Origin: Paraburkholderia guartelaensis
GTDB taxonomy: Bacteria > Pseudomonadota > Gammaproteobacteria > Burkholderiales > Burkholderiaceae
Assembly (NCBI RefSeq): GCF_004353905.1
Contig: NZ_SMOD01000045.1
Location: 1 to 63,009 of the forward strand
Reading direction: 5' to 3'
Length of the DNA stretch: 63,009 bases
In this document: in pieces, positions 18,188 to 26,689 of the stretch
Layout: each line of letters opens with the position of its first letter
Position numbering within the stretch: the stretch's first letter is position 1
Program-made: the position numbers and the translations under genes
Notes under the pieces: generated by a model
The model's database searches: none
Told to the model about the DNA's origin: nothing
What the model saw: the letters and a program-made list of their open reading frames with translations, nothing else

Positions 18188-19021
18188 ATGGAGTCCAGCA
18201 AAATTCTGCTCATTACAGGCGTCAGCAGCGGCTTTGGCCGCGCGCTCGCGCAAGAGGCGCTCGCGGCAGGCCACAAAGTCGTCGGTACCGTGAGAAGTGT
18301 CGAGGCAAAGCGCGAGTTCGAGTCTCTCTCCGCAGATGCCGCATTCGCACGAGTGCTCGATGTAACCGACTTCGATGCGATCGACGGTGTCGTCGAGGAA
18401 ATCGAGGCGAGCGTCGGGCCGATCGACGTGTTGGTCAACAACGCCGGCTATGGGCACGAAGGCGTCATGGAAGAATCGCCGCTTGCCGAAATGCGCAAAC
18501 AGTTCGATGTCAACGTGTTCGGTGCTGTCGCCATGATGAAGGCCGTGCTGCCTTTCATGCGTGCGCGCAGACGTGGCCACATTCTGAATATCACGTCGAT
18601 GGGCGGCCATATCACCATGCCGGGCATCACCTATTACTGTGGAAGCAAGTTCGCACTGGAGGGCATCTCCGAGGCGCTGGGTAAAGAGGTCAAGCCTTTC
18701 GGTATCGCTGTGACAGCCGTGGCGCCTGGCTCTTTCCGCACGGATTGGGCCGGTCGCTCGATGAGACGAACGCCCCGTTCGATCCCGGATTACGACGCGA
18801 TTTTCGACCCCATCCGCAAAGCACGCGAGGAGAAAAGCGGCAAACAATTGGGCGATCCCCAAAAGGCAGCGCGCGCGATGCTTGCCGCAATTGCCGCGGA
18901 CCGCCCACCCACGCATCTTTTGCTCGGCAGCGATGCACTCGGGCTCGTGAGGGACAAGCTGTCGACGCTGGAAGACGAAATCCGTGCCTGGGAGAGCGTG
19001 ACGGTCTCGACGGACTGCTGA
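18188..19021 (+). CDS. short-chain dehydrogenase/reductase
   Basis: The 277-aa classical SDR has the cofactor motif TGVSSGFGRALA (residues 10-21), NNAG, a catalytic Ser in LNITSMGGH, and YYCGSK with Tyr and Lys of the active site. The long C-terminal part (DAIFDPIRKAREEKSGKQLGDP) is typical of the oxidoreductases often found beside AraC_N regulators. GGGAGAAGCTTC precedes the ATG. Substrate unknown; regulation by the divergent AraC protein is inferred. Confidence 0.92.
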   Translation: MESSKILLITGVSSGFGRALAQEALAAGHKVVGTVRSVEAKREFESLSADAAFARVLDVTDFDAIDGVVEEIEASVGPIDVLVNNAGYGHEGVMEESPLAEMRKQFDVNVFGAVAMMKAVLPFMRARRRGHILNITSMGGHITMPGITYYCGSKFALEGISEALGKEVKPFGIAVTAVAPGSFRTDWAGRSMRRTPRSIPDYDAIFDPIRKAREEKSGKQLGDPQKAARAMLAAIAADRPPTHLLLGSDALGLVRDKLSTLEDEIRAWESVTVSTDC

Positions 19022-19045
19022 GGATCGCGGGCGCAGCGAGGGCTC

Positions 19046-19345
19046 TCAACTGGGCGGAATCTGCTTGCACTCCGTATCGAACCAATGGTCGACGAGGCGC
19101 TGCGCCGCCTGAATATCCTCGGGGTAGTAGGGGGCGTCCCACGGTGATGGGTCGTAGCCCGCCTTCCTCAGCGCCGCAACTTCGCTTTGGTGTTGTGCCA
19201 TCGTCGGCGGCGCGTTGGTTTTAAGCGCAGCCAGATCTCGGCACTCCGTTGGACTGAGATGTGGCCCGCTTTGCGGTGGCACGCCGCCGGCGGCACATCC
19301 AGCCAGCAGGAGTGCCAATGCTGTCAGCAACGGGCGGTTTTTCAT
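19046..19345 (-). CDS. small DUF4148-like lipoprotein
   Basis: The 99-aa product starts MKNRPLLTALALLLAGC, a lipoprotein signal with Cys17. The mature part (SEVAALRKAGYDPSPWD, YYPEDIQAAQRLVD) resembles DUF4148 envelope proteins common in Burkholderia; assignment from memory. The upstream extension of the frame has no signal and is rejected. It converges with the SDR gene across only 24 bases. Confidence 0.72.
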   Translation of the reverse strand: MKNRPLLTALALLLAGCAAGGVPPQSGPHLSPTECRDLAALKTNAPPTMAQHQSEVAALRKAGYDPSPWDAPYYPEDIQAAQRLVDHWFDTECKQIPPS

Positions 19346-19480
19346 GGCGCATCTCCACGCGTCTGATATGACTTCCGCGTGTATTTTGCCCCAGGCCGCG
19401 TGAGTAGAGCGCAAGCGCGCGGTGCACCTGCGCGGACGTCTCGCGCAAGTGCATCTCACGAACGCGTGCAAGCGCCCAGA

Positions 19481-19906
19481 TCACCCGATCGCGGCTTCCT
19501 GTATCGCCTCGACGAGGTCCGCGTTACTGTGGGCGCGGCCCGCGATTCCCCAGGAGCCGTCCGCCGCGTAGACGATGTTGGTCCAGATGTGATCCCGCGC
19601 AAGGCGGCCGCCGCCTGCCTGTTCGAGTATCGCGGTCGCCTTTTCGGTGAATGCTTGTTTGGCTTCGGGCGTCGCGAGCGCGATCTGCGGCAGTGTGAGT
19701 TCGACGAACGCCGCGGCGGCAGGCTTGCCGGCCGAGAACACGCGGCCGGCCGGTATGACGTTCAGCGTCCCGATCACATTGGGCGTCATGAACGCATTGC
19801 CTTCGAGTTGCGCGACGCTCAGCAGCGCCTGCGTCAAGGCGGCGAAAGTAGGGGCTTCGGCCCCGGTGGAGAGCACTCCTTCGGATACGGTCAGCGTGAT
19901 AGGCAT
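19481..19906 (-). CDS. tautomerase-superfamily protein
   Basis: The 141-aa protein begins Met-Pro-Ile, and Pro1 after Met removal is the catalytic base of the 4-oxalocrotonate tautomerase superfamily. The length fits a two-domain (MIF/MSAD-like) member: beta-alpha-beta units around residues 1-60 and 62-125 (RVFSAGKPAAAAFVELTLP; HIWTNIVYAADGSWGIAGR). GAGGAG lies upstream of the start. It is divergent from a tetR gene that probably represses it. Substrate unknown. Confidence 0.82.
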   Translation of the reverse strand: MPITLTVSEGVLSTGAEAPTFAALTQALLSVAQLEGNAFMTPNVIGTLNVIPAGRVFSAGKPAAAAFVELTLPQIALATPEAKQAFTEKATAILEQAGGGRLARDHIWTNIVYAADGSWGIAGRAHSNADLVEAIQEAAIG

Positions 19907-19978
19907 GTCAGCTCCTCATGGGTAAGTGGCAGCGGTTAGTGGTATATATGTAGCAACCGCTCTCTATATATAGACACT

Positions 19979-20009
19979 GATCGCTCTTTATGCAAGAAAA
20001 AGAGCGATC
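19979..20009. promoter_or_regulatory. Inverted repeat, likely TetR operator
   Basis: GATCGCTCTTT (19979-19989) and AAAGAGCGATC (19999-20009) form a perfect 11-bp inverted repeat with a 9-base spacer in the tautomerase/tetR divergent region. It lies 19 bases before the preferred tetR start at 20029. A related CCGCTCTC lies about 20 bases to the left. Confidence 0.65.
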
Positions 20010-20028
20010 GCTCCGAATGCGAGATCCC

Positions 20029-20622
20029 ATGCGTTACACTGCCGAGCACAAAATCGAGACCCGCAAACGCATCGTCGACGCGGCGAGCCGCCTGTTCCGG
20101 CGCGAGGGCTACGGCGGCTCCGGCATCGACGGGTTGACCAAGGAGGCGGGCGTCACCAACGGTGCGTTCTACGGGCACTTCAAGTCGAAAAGCGAGGCGT
20201 TCCGCACGGTGGTTCTGGCTGGTATGGAACAGTTGCGGCTCACCGTCGCCGACCTGAAGACGAGCCACGGCAAACGCTGGCTCAAGACGTTCATCGGGGT
20301 CTATCTGGGCCCAAAGCGCACTTGCGACATCGGCGAAAGCTGCGCGCTGCCGAGCTTTTCGCCAGAGATGGTTCGCTCCGACGCCGAGACTCGCGAAGCG
20401 TACGAGGCGGAACTGCGCCGCCTGATCGAGGAGGTCTCGGCGGGGCTGCCCGACGAAGCGGGCGCGGCGCGCGACGACAAGGCGATTGCGCTGCTTGCGA
20501 TGTTGTCGGGCGGGGTCACGTTGGCGCGGGCGGTGCCGGACCCGGCGCTGTCGAAGCGGATCGCCGAGGCCGTCGAGCGCGCGGCGCTCGTGCTGACTTC
20601 GGCTCCCCGCAAGCAAGGCTGA
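20029..20622 (+). CDS. TetR-family transcriptional regulator
   Basis: The 197-aa repressor begins MRYTAEHKIETRKRIVDAAS and has the HTH GIDGLTKEAGVTNGAFYGHFKSK (about residues 35-57) followed by an all-helical ligand domain with a GESCALPSFSPE loop of the YcdC/AcrR_C-like type. Earlier ATGs at 19990 and 20017 are possible, but the first lies inside the operator palindrome. It is divergent from the tautomerase gene. Confidence 0.9.
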   Translation: MRYTAEHKIETRKRIVDAASRLFRREGYGGSGIDGLTKEAGVTNGAFYGHFKSKSEAFRTVVLAGMEQLRLTVADLKTSHGKRWLKTFIGVYLGPKRTCDIGESCALPSFSPEMVRSDAETREAYEAELRRLIEEVSAGLPDEAGAARDDKAIALLAMLSGGVTLARAVPDPALSKRIAEAVERAALVLTSAPRKQG

Positions 20623-20674
20623 AGCGGGGGCACTTGCCCCAGAGGCCGTTCGCTTGCCAGAGGCAGACGAAGGC

Positions 20675-20741
20675 TGCCGTGCCAGTTACGTCGCCGCCGG
20701 CACGGCAATGCATTCGGGCGCCGAACACGACACCCGAATGC
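20675..20741. terminator. Tandem hairpins between convergent genes
   Basis: Two perfect 9-bp stems follow one another: TGCCGTGCC/GGCACGGCA (20675-20683, 20699-20707) and GCATTCGGG/CCCGAATGC (20710-20718, 20733-20741). They fill the gap between the convergent tetR and NAD(P)-binding protein genes and probably terminate transcription from both sides. No U tract. Confidence 0.55.
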
Positions 20742-20748
20742 GGACTCC

Positions 20749-21399
20749 CTAGTAGCCAACCGTGAAGCGCGCGCGTTCGTGCGCAGGCTGTTCCAGTTCG
20801 TCGACCAGAGCAACCGCGTAGTCCTCAAACGAGACCCAGCTCTTGCCTTGCTCGTCGACGAGGAGATCATCGCCGCCAAGGCGGAACTTGCCCGTGCGCA
20901 CGCCCGGATCAATCCGCATCGGCGGGCTGAAATAGGTCCAGCTGATATCCGATGCTCTCAACGCCGCGAAAGCCTTGATATGGGAAGTCGCAATCGGAAT
21001 CAGTTTCTCTGGCCAGTGACCGGAATCGAGCACCGTTACGCCGGGCGAGAACCAGAGCGAGCCGCAACCGCCTGCCATGATGAGGCGCGCAACGCTGGCC
21101 TTGCGAACCGCGGCAATCGCGCGCTCGGTCACGTGGGCTAATTGATCCGTGTAACTCACGTCGCTGAAGAAACGCGCGTCGTCCTTCGGAGGTCCGAAGG
21201 CGCTGACAACGGCATCCGCCCCAGCGATGATCTCCGCAATTCTGTCTGCACTACTGAGATCATCGCGCACGCTATGGATGCTCCTGGGAAGCTTGTCCGG
21301 GTTGCGCGCGACAGCCGTGACTTCATGCCCGCGGCTGATCAGTTCACTGAGGACCGTGCGGCCGACCTGACCGGTGGCGGCGAGAACGACGACTTTCAT
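20749..21399 (-). CDS. NAD(P)-binding oxidoreductase, atypical SDR (YwnB-like)
   Basis: The 216-aa protein starts MKVVVLAATGQVGRTVLSEL, a Rossmann nucleotide-binding motif of the NmrA/atypical-SDR type. It has GADAVVSAFGPP, then ARLIMAGGCGSLWFSPG and the SDISWTYFSPPM segment of the YwnB/flavin-reductase-like family. There is no classical YxxxK. It is followed upstream by the ene-reductase on the same strand (gap 86 bases), so co-expression is possible. Confidence 0.88.
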   Translation of the reverse strand: MKVVVLAATGQVGRTVLSELISRGHEVTAVARNPDKLPRSIHSVRDDLSSADRIAEIIAGADAVVSAFGPPKDDARFFSDVSYTDQLAHVTERAIAAVRKASVARLIMAGGCGSLWFSPGVTVLDSGHWPEKLIPIATSHIKAFAALRASDISWTYFSPPMRIDPGVRTGKFRLGGDDLLVDEQGKSWVSFEDYAVALVDELEQPAHERARFTVGY

Positions 21400-21485
21400 G
21401 TTCGGTGTTTTCCTTGAGGATTGGCATTGCGTTGGTTGAATGGCGCGGCCGGCCCGCGATGCCGGAGGCACCGCGAGTCTCTGCG

Positions 21486-22595
21486 TCAATCCGTATGAGC
21501 CGCTGTCTCCAGCGCCGCGTAGTCGACATAGCCTGCTGCGCCGCCGCCATAGAACGTCGCGCGGTCATAACGGTTGAGCGGCGCACCCAGCCGGAGCCGC
21601 GCAGGCAGGTCGGGATTCGCGATGAACTGCCTGCCGAACGCCACCGCATCGGCGAGCCCCGTCTGGATGGCCTTGTCCGCTGACTCCGCCGTGAATCCGC
21701 CGGCGAGGATCAGCGTCCCTGGCCAGAAGGGGCGGAGCTGGCGGATCTCCTGCGGGGTATCGATCTCCATTCCGGCGCTCGTGCGCGCCTCGATCAGGCT
21801 GACGTAGGCGATACCGAGTTCGCTCAGGCGTGTCAGCACATATCCGTAAAGCCCGACCGGATCGGAATCGCCCACGTCGTTGTAGGTGCCGAACGGTGAC
21901 AGGCGAACGCCGACGCGATCGGCGCCCCAGATCTCGATCAACGCTTGCGTTACCTCGATGAGCAGCCTGGCTCGGTTCTCGACCGATCCGCCGTAAATGT
22001 CGGTGCGCTTGTTCGAGCTGTCGTCTAGAAACTGCTGCAGCAGATAGCCGTTCGCGCCGTGAATCTCGACACCATCGAAGCCGGCTGCCATGGCATCGCG
22101 CGCGCCTTTGCGATACGCCTCGATGATCCCGGGAATCTCGTCCAGTTCGAGTGCACGCGGGGTCTCGTAAGGCACTGGCTTCCATTCCGGAGTCAGCGCT
22201 GTTTGACCTGTGATCGCAATCGCCGATGGAGCAACAGGAAGTTCGCCATTCGGCTGAAAACTCGAATGGGACGAGCGCCCCGTATGCCACAGCTGCAGAA
22301 AGATGATGCCTCCCTTGGCATGCACCGCGTCGGTCACTTTCCGCCAACCAGCCACTTGCTCTTCGGAATGAATGCCGGGGGTCGCCGGATAACCCTGCCC
22401 ATAGGGGCTGACCTGGGTGGCTTCGGCAATGATGAGTCCACCTTCGGTAGCGCGTTGGCCGTAGTACTCGGGCGCGAGCGGGTTCGGAACATTCCCGGCG
22501 CCAGCGCGCATGCGCGTGAGCGGCGGCATCACGACACGATGGGCCAGCTTGTAGCGTCCGACTTGAAGCGGCGTGAAGAGCGACAACTGGGGCAT
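21486..22595 (-). CDS. old-yellow-enzyme-family alkene reductase (NemA-like)
   Basis: This 369-aa FMN enzyme reduces activated C=C bonds (enals, enones, maleimides, nitro compounds) with NAD(P)H. It has a TIM barrel with MPPLTRMRA near the N-terminus, WHTGRSSH, the substrate-binding His179/Asn182 pair and Tyr184 in EIHGANGYLLQQFLDD, and RTDIYGGSVENRARL. The length is normal. The promoter carries the same GACCGGTC operator as the divergent tetR gene, arguing for NemR-like control by electrophiles. Confidence 0.95.
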   Translation of the reverse strand: MPQLSLFTPLQVGRYKLAHRVVMPPLTRMRAGAGNVPNPLAPEYYGQRATEGGLIIAEATQVSPYGQGYPATPGIHSEEQVAGWRKVTDAVHAKGGIIFLQLWHTGRSSHSSFQPNGELPVAPSAIAITGQTALTPEWKPVPYETPRALELDEIPGIIEAYRKGARDAMAAGFDGVEIHGANGYLLQQFLDDSSNKRTDIYGGSVENRARLLIEVTQALIEIWGADRVGVRLSPFGTYNDVGDSDPVGLYGYVLTRLSELGIAYVSLIEARTSAGMEIDTPQEIRQLRPFWPGTLILAGGFTAESADKAIQTGLADAVAFGRQFIANPDLPARLRLGAPLNRYDRATFYGGGAAGYVDYAALETAAHTD

Positions 22596-22702
22596 CGGAG
22601 AATCCTTTGAACGTTCGCTCGGCCGCAGGTGGCGCGAACCCGAACGGAAATATCAGGGCCGGTGCAGTTGAGGTGCATCGGGTGGAAACGGCTGAATTAA
22701 TT

Positions 22703-22715
22703 ATGACCGGTCGTC
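22703..22715. promoter_or_regulatory. TetR operator in front of the ene-reductase gene
   Basis: ATGACCGGTCGTC contains the perfect palindrome GACCGGTC. It is the exact reverse complement of the site at 22896-22908 and lies about 110 bases upstream of the ene-reductase start in an AT-rich promoter stretch. Confidence 0.75.
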
Positions 22716-22863
22716 TTATATTAGTCAACGAAAGCTGAGTTGCTCGACGCGTTACCGGATTCGCGTAGCGCTGGCGGCCTACGTTGAATATTCCGTTTGG
22801 CTAGTATTTCTCGGCGATTCGATGACTAGGTGGTGCGCGTCAGGCATGCCGGCGCCAATGCAC

Positions 22864-22908
22864 TTGACAGCAGGCTCGGGATTGTTAGAATTAGAGACGA
22901 CCGGTCAT
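22864..22908 (+). promoter_or_regulatory. tetR promoter with overlapping operator
   Basis: TTGACA (22864-22869), a 16-base spacer and TAGAAT (22886-22891) form a good sigma-70 promoter. The operator GACGACCGGTCAT (22896-22908) covers the expected start site, so the regulator should repress itself. Confidence 0.75.
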
Positions 22909-22932
22909 TTATATTTGATGGAATCTGCGTCG

Positions 22933-23550
22933 ATGGAATCGAAGACGACTCCGGCCCGCCGAGGCCCCAAGCCCAACCTGCATACCCGCGACGATCTGCT
23001 TAGGGCAGGGGTCCGATTGCTGCACGATTCCGGCTATGCCGCGACCGGTATCAAAGAAATCGTCGATGCAGCTCAGGTGCCCAAGGGGTCCTTTTATAAC
23101 CACTTCGACAGCAAGGAAGACTTCGGGGGCGAAGTGGTCGACGCTTATTTCGAGCGAGGCCACGGCGAACTGCGTGCGCTGCTGACCAACGAGAGCATGC
23201 CGCCGCTCGTGCGCTTGCGTACCTATTTCGACGAGCGGATTCGCGGTTATCGCGCAGGTGGCTATTTGCGAGGGTGCCTGATGGGAAACCTCAGTCTCGA
23301 GGTCGCGGATCACAGCGCGTTGATTCGCGAGCGGCTCGCAACGCATTTCAAGACATGGGCCGCTCTCTTCGAGAACTGCATTGCCGAAGCTCAGGCGACG
23401 GGGGCCATCGGCACCCGTCTGCCCGCGCCGTTGCTCGCCCAATTCATGTTGAACAGCTGGGAAGGCGCGCTGTTACGCATGCGCGCGGAGCAAAGCGACG
23501 CCCCGCTGTACGAGTTCATGGAAGTCGTCTTCCGATCGGTTCTCGCTTGA
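22933..23550 (+). CDS. TetR-family regulator (NemR-like)
   Basis: The 205-aa repressor starts MESKTTPARRGPKPN. The HTH is TGIKEIVDAAQVPKGSFYNHFDSKEDF (about residues 35-60), as in NemR and related regulators, and Cys near RGCLMGNLSLE is in the ligand domain where NemR-type proteins sense electrophiles. An alternative ATG five codons upstream is possible. It shares operators with the divergent ene-reductase and is followed by a thioesterase gene 19 bases downstream. Confidence 0.9.
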   Translation: MESKTTPARRGPKPNLHTRDDLLRAGVRLLHDSGYAATGIKEIVDAAQVPKGSFYNHFDSKEDFGGEVVDAYFERGHGELRALLTNESMPPLVRLRTYFDERIRGYRAGGYLRGCLMGNLSLEVADHSALIRERLATHFKTWAALFENCIAEAQATGAIGTRLPAPLLAQFMLNSWEGALLRMRAEQSDAPLYEFMEVVFRSVLA

Positions 23551-23569
23551 CTCAGCGTAAGGGATAAAA

Positions 23570-24004
23570 ATGAATCCACTTGAAATGAGCGGACTCGATT
23601 TGCTGCGTGCACTCGTGGCCGGAGACCTGCCGCGCTCGGCAATGGCGGAGACGGTACCCATGACGTTTCTGGACGTCGATCCCGGCTATGTGAAGCTTTC
23701 AGCCCGCGCAGGGAAACAACATCTGAATCCCCTGGGCGGCGTTCACGGCGGCTTCGCTGCAACCGTACTCGACTCCGCGACGGGCTGCGCGGTCCATTCG
23801 ATGCTGGAGGCGGGTGTCGGATACGGCACCATCGATCTGCAAGTCAAGATGTTGCGCCCCGTACCGATCGATCAGGATCTGGTGGCCGAGGCGCGCTCGG
23901 TCCACATCTCGCGAAACATCGCGACCTCGGAGGGCGCGTTGAAATCTTCCGATGGAAAGCTGTTAGCGACGGCTACCGCAACCTGCTTTTTGAAGAGAGT
24001 GTAG
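23570..24004 (+). CDS. PaaI-family hotdog thioesterase
   Basis: The 144-aa hotdog-fold protein carries the PaaI-type motif NPLGGVHGGFAATVLDSATG, with the helix lining the active site, followed by TIDLQVKMLRPV. It would hydrolyse an acyl- or aryl-CoA thioester as a tetramer. It lies in one operon with tetR and thus in the ene-reductase regulon. Substrate unknown. Confidence 0.88.
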   Translation: MNPLEMSGLDLLRALVAGDLPRSAMAETVPMTFLDVDPGYVKLSARAGKQHLNPLGGVHGGFAATVLDSATGCAVHSMLEAGVGYGTIDLQVKMLRPVPIDQDLVAEARSVHISRNIATSEGALKSSDGKLLATATATCFLKRV

Positions 24005-24168
24005 GAATTGTCGCGTGTAGCCCATGCCAACCCGCTTATCGTCCAACACATCGCGTATCTCGCGGCAAATTCCAACGAGATAAATCAGTAGTGCGACCGA
24101 ATGATGGTGCAACGGTCGCACATGTCAGCTTCCAGCGCCCAAAGAGGGTTCTTTGGGTCGGCAAAAAA

Positions 24169-24789
24169 TCAAACAGCCTCTGCCAGCAACGATTGCACTG
24201 CGGCCTCGGCGTTAGTGATTGCCGTCTTTGCGGCTTCGGGTCCGTAAGCGATGCCTTCCACGCGTAGATGCTCGACGTCGGTCAGCCCGATGAAGCCCAG
24301 AAGATGTTTCAGATAGCCTGACTGATAGTCCAGAGGCGCGTAAGGACCATCCGAGAAAACGCCGCCGGCGGCAGTGAACAAATAGATCTTCTTACCCGTC
24401 AGCAGACCTTTTACGCCGCTGTTGTCATACGAGAAAGTCACGCCAGGCCAGGTCACGTAATCGAACCATGCTTTCAGTTGCGTGGGCGGTCCGAAATTGA
24501 TCATGCCCGAGCCGATCACGATGGTGTCGGCGGCCGCCACCTCGCCAATCAGTGTTTCTGCCACGCGGACAGCGTCTGCCTGCGCTGGGGTACGCGCTTC
24601 TGGTGCGAGCGTGCGTCCGACGACATAGGCTTCATCAATGTGGGCCAGCGGATCGGAATAGAGATCCCGAATCGTCAGTGTGCTGCCGGGGCGCTGCTCG
24701 CGCAGTTTTTGGGCGAACTCCCCGGCGAATCGGGTCGAAACGCTGTCGGCACCGCGAGGGCTCGAAGTGATCAGCAGAATGTGGCTCAT
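24169..24789 (-). CDS. azoR: FMN-dependent NADH-azoreductase
   Basis: This 206-aa flavodoxin-fold dimeric enzyme reduces azo dyes and quinones in two-electron steps. It starts MSHILLITSSPRGADSVSTRF, the FMN phosphate loop. PMINFGPPTQLKAWFDY-like sequence (here GMINFGPPTQLKAWFDYV) and FTAAGGVFSDG form the flavin pocket. The start at 24789 removes a 37-residue extension over the promoter. It is divergent from an HxlR regulator. Confidence 0.94.
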   Translation of the reverse strand: MSHILLITSSPRGADSVSTRFAGEFAQKLREQRPGSTLTIRDLYSDPLAHIDEAYVVGRTLAPEARTPAQADAVRVAETLIGEVAAADTIVIGSGMINFGPPTQLKAWFDYVTWPGVTFSYDNSGVKGLLTGKKIYLFTAAGGVFSDGPYAPLDYQSGYLKHLLGFIGLTDVEHLRVEGIAYGPEAAKTAITNAEAAVQSLLAEAV

Positions 24790-24816
24790 GTTTGCTCCCA
24801 GGTATATAAGAAGAAC

Positions 24817-24845
24817 TAGGTAACATTTGGTTTGTCGATTACCTA
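24817..24845. promoter_or_regulatory. Inverted repeat in the azoR/hxlR divergent promoter
   Basis: TAGGTAA (24817-24823) and TTACCTA (24839-24845) are perfect inverted repeats with centres 22 bases apart, about two helical turns, as expected for an HxlR dimer site between the two genes. Confidence 0.6.
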
Positions 24846-24898
24846 TCCATACGCAGGATGGTATTGTTCCTGTCCTGGCTCCACAAGAAGGCACACGC

Positions 24899-25333
24899 AT
24901 GTCACTGAGTCACACTGATCTCCCCAGGGAGTTGCCCGAACCCAACGCAGGGGGCTGCAAGGCCACCCGCGAAATCCTCGATCGTATCGGCGACAAATGG
25001 AGCCTTTACATCATCGCGACGCTGGCGAGCGAGCCGCGCAGGTTCAACGAACTGAAGCGGAAAATAGACGGCATCTCGCAACGCATGCTGACGCTGACGT
25101 TACGTGGACTTGAACGCGACGGCCTCGTTACCCGCACGATGTATGCGACGATTCCGCCGCGTGTCGATTACGAACTTACTGAAATGGGGCGGACGCTGCT
25201 CGAGCCGGTCATGGCGCTCGTCAACTGGGCGAACAACAATCAGTTGGCCATCGACGAAGCGCATAGACGCTTCGACGAAGAACCTGAACCGGATCGCTTT
25301 TCACCGCAGGGCGTCGTCTACCAGCGACGCTGA
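24899..25333 (+). CDS. HxlR-family transcriptional regulator
   Basis: The 144-aa winged-helix protein has the HxlR signature GGCKATREILDRIGDKWSLYII, with the conserved N-terminal Cys used by YodB/QorR-type sensors to detect quinones. The RMLTLTLRGLERDGLVTR recognition helix and wing follow. It is divergent from azoR, so quinone-induced derepression of azoR is the likely circuit. The start follows AAGAAGG. Confidence 0.92.
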   Translation: MSLSHTDLPRELPEPNAGGCKATREILDRIGDKWSLYIIATLASEPRRFNELKRKIDGISQRMLTLTLRGLERDGLVTRTMYATIPPRVDYELTEMGRTLLEPVMALVNWANNNQLAIDEAHRRFDEEPEPDRFSPQGVVYQRR

Positions 25334-25419
25334 CGAGTAGAGGTCGTGTCAGGCAGCCCGCAGGAAATTAGCTTCTATTCATCGATGCCGACCGGCGGGC
25401 ATTCAGTGGCATTGCTCGA

Positions 25420-26598
25420 CTAGCCGGCGACTGCCGTCGAGACCTGGTTTTCCAGAAGCAGCCTGCCAACCGCCGCATAATTTCGTTGCTGAGCCACGAC
25501 GTGCTGGGCTCCGGCGTGAAGGTCGCGCAATCGCCGCTGCAAGGGCGAGGCGTCGTAGAGCGCGCTCCCGCCACCCAGCGCGAAGCACGCGTCGGCAACA
25601 CGCACGCACGTCGAAGCGATCCACACGGAGTTCTGCGTGCTCTGCATGCGCAGTGCGTCGTCTTTGATTGTTCCCGCGAGCGCATGGCCCCAATGGCTGG
25701 TGGCTTGTGCGTCCATGAACGCCTGCGCCGCTCTCAGGTCGGCTCCGGCTCGGCCGAGTTCTGCCTGGAACAACTCCGAATCACGCATTGCTGTCACCGC
25801 GCGAAGCTGCTTGCGGCCGGTATTCGCGAATGCGACGAGTTCCTCCAACGCTCCTTTGGCCACACCTACGGAGAAGGCGCTGTGCATCACGGGAATGAGT
25901 TCCAGCACGCGTTGATAGAGCGGCCCTGGTAGACAAGGCACGCCGCTCTCGAGATCGAAGAAGTGGCTTTCCGGCACGATCTTGTCGGCGATCGCGATGT
26001 GATGACTACCGGAACCCTTGAGCCCTGCCACGTGCCATGTATCCTCGATCCGCCATTCGGACGCCGGGAGAATGAAGCCGCGCATCAGCGGCGGCCCGTC
26101 TTCGCCGGCGCAACCGGGAAGCGGCTTCCCGTCTTTCGTCATCATGCAGACTCCCACCATCCATTCGGCCTGCAGACAACCGCTAGCGAACGGCCAGCGC
26201 CCGCTCACGCGCCAGCCGCCCGGCGCCGCCTGCGCGGTGCCCGCAGGCTAGGATGAACCGGCGAGAATGACGTCCGGACCTCCTTCGTAGACCTGATCAT
26301 ATGTCCGAATGTTCAGCAGGGATGCAATCAATGCGCTTCCGCTGGCAATCATCGCGGTCCAGCCCAACGACCCATCGATCTTCGCGAGTTCGACGATCAC
26401 CCTGAGCCCCTTCGGCAGATCAAGCTCCATTCCGCCGTGACTCCTGGGTACAAACATGCGATAAATGCCAATCGCTTTTAGCGTCTCCACCAGGTCTGAA
26501 GGCATTCGGCGCGCCGCCTCGATTTCGGCTGCGCGCGTTCGAATGCTCGGCGCCAGTTTGCGGATTTCATCAAGCATACGGTCGACTTCATGGGTCAT
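25420..26598 (-). pseudogene. acyl-CoA-dehydrogenase-like flavoprotein (HpaH/DszC type) interrupted by one in-frame TAG
   Basis: The frame encodes about 392 residues. The N-terminal helical domain starts MTHEVDRMLDEIRKLAPSIR, and the middle and C-terminal parts (GGWRVSGRWPFASGC, WHVAGLKGSGSHHIAI, CFALGGGSALYD) match the group D flavin monooxygenases related to acyl-CoA dehydrogenases. After VILAGSS a TAG at 26248-26250 occurs (codon 117), and the same frame resumes with PAGTAQAAPGGWRVSG without any shift. A single substitution is the simplest cause. As written, the N-terminal fragment would lack the flavin site. Confidence 0.82.
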
Positions 26599-26689
26599 GG
26601 CGTGGGTCCTCTGATGTGAGTATCGCTGAGCGACCTATTCAGAACGCCCTTGATCCACGAGTTATTCCACGCGATGGAAAGCGTTACGC

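Larger units (their letters stand above)
22596..22917. other. Divergent promoter region of the ene-reductase and tetR genes
   Basis: No gene is present. The region holds two copies of a 13-base operator, one for each promoter, and a readable sigma-70 promoter for tetR. Confidence 0.7.

Noticed and set aside
15284..26250. Amber (TAG) recoding as a genetic-code feature
   Set aside because: Several intact genes here end in TAG, for example the IS256 transposase and the enoyl-CoA hydratase, so TAG is an ordinary stop. Two isolated substitutions are the simpler reading.
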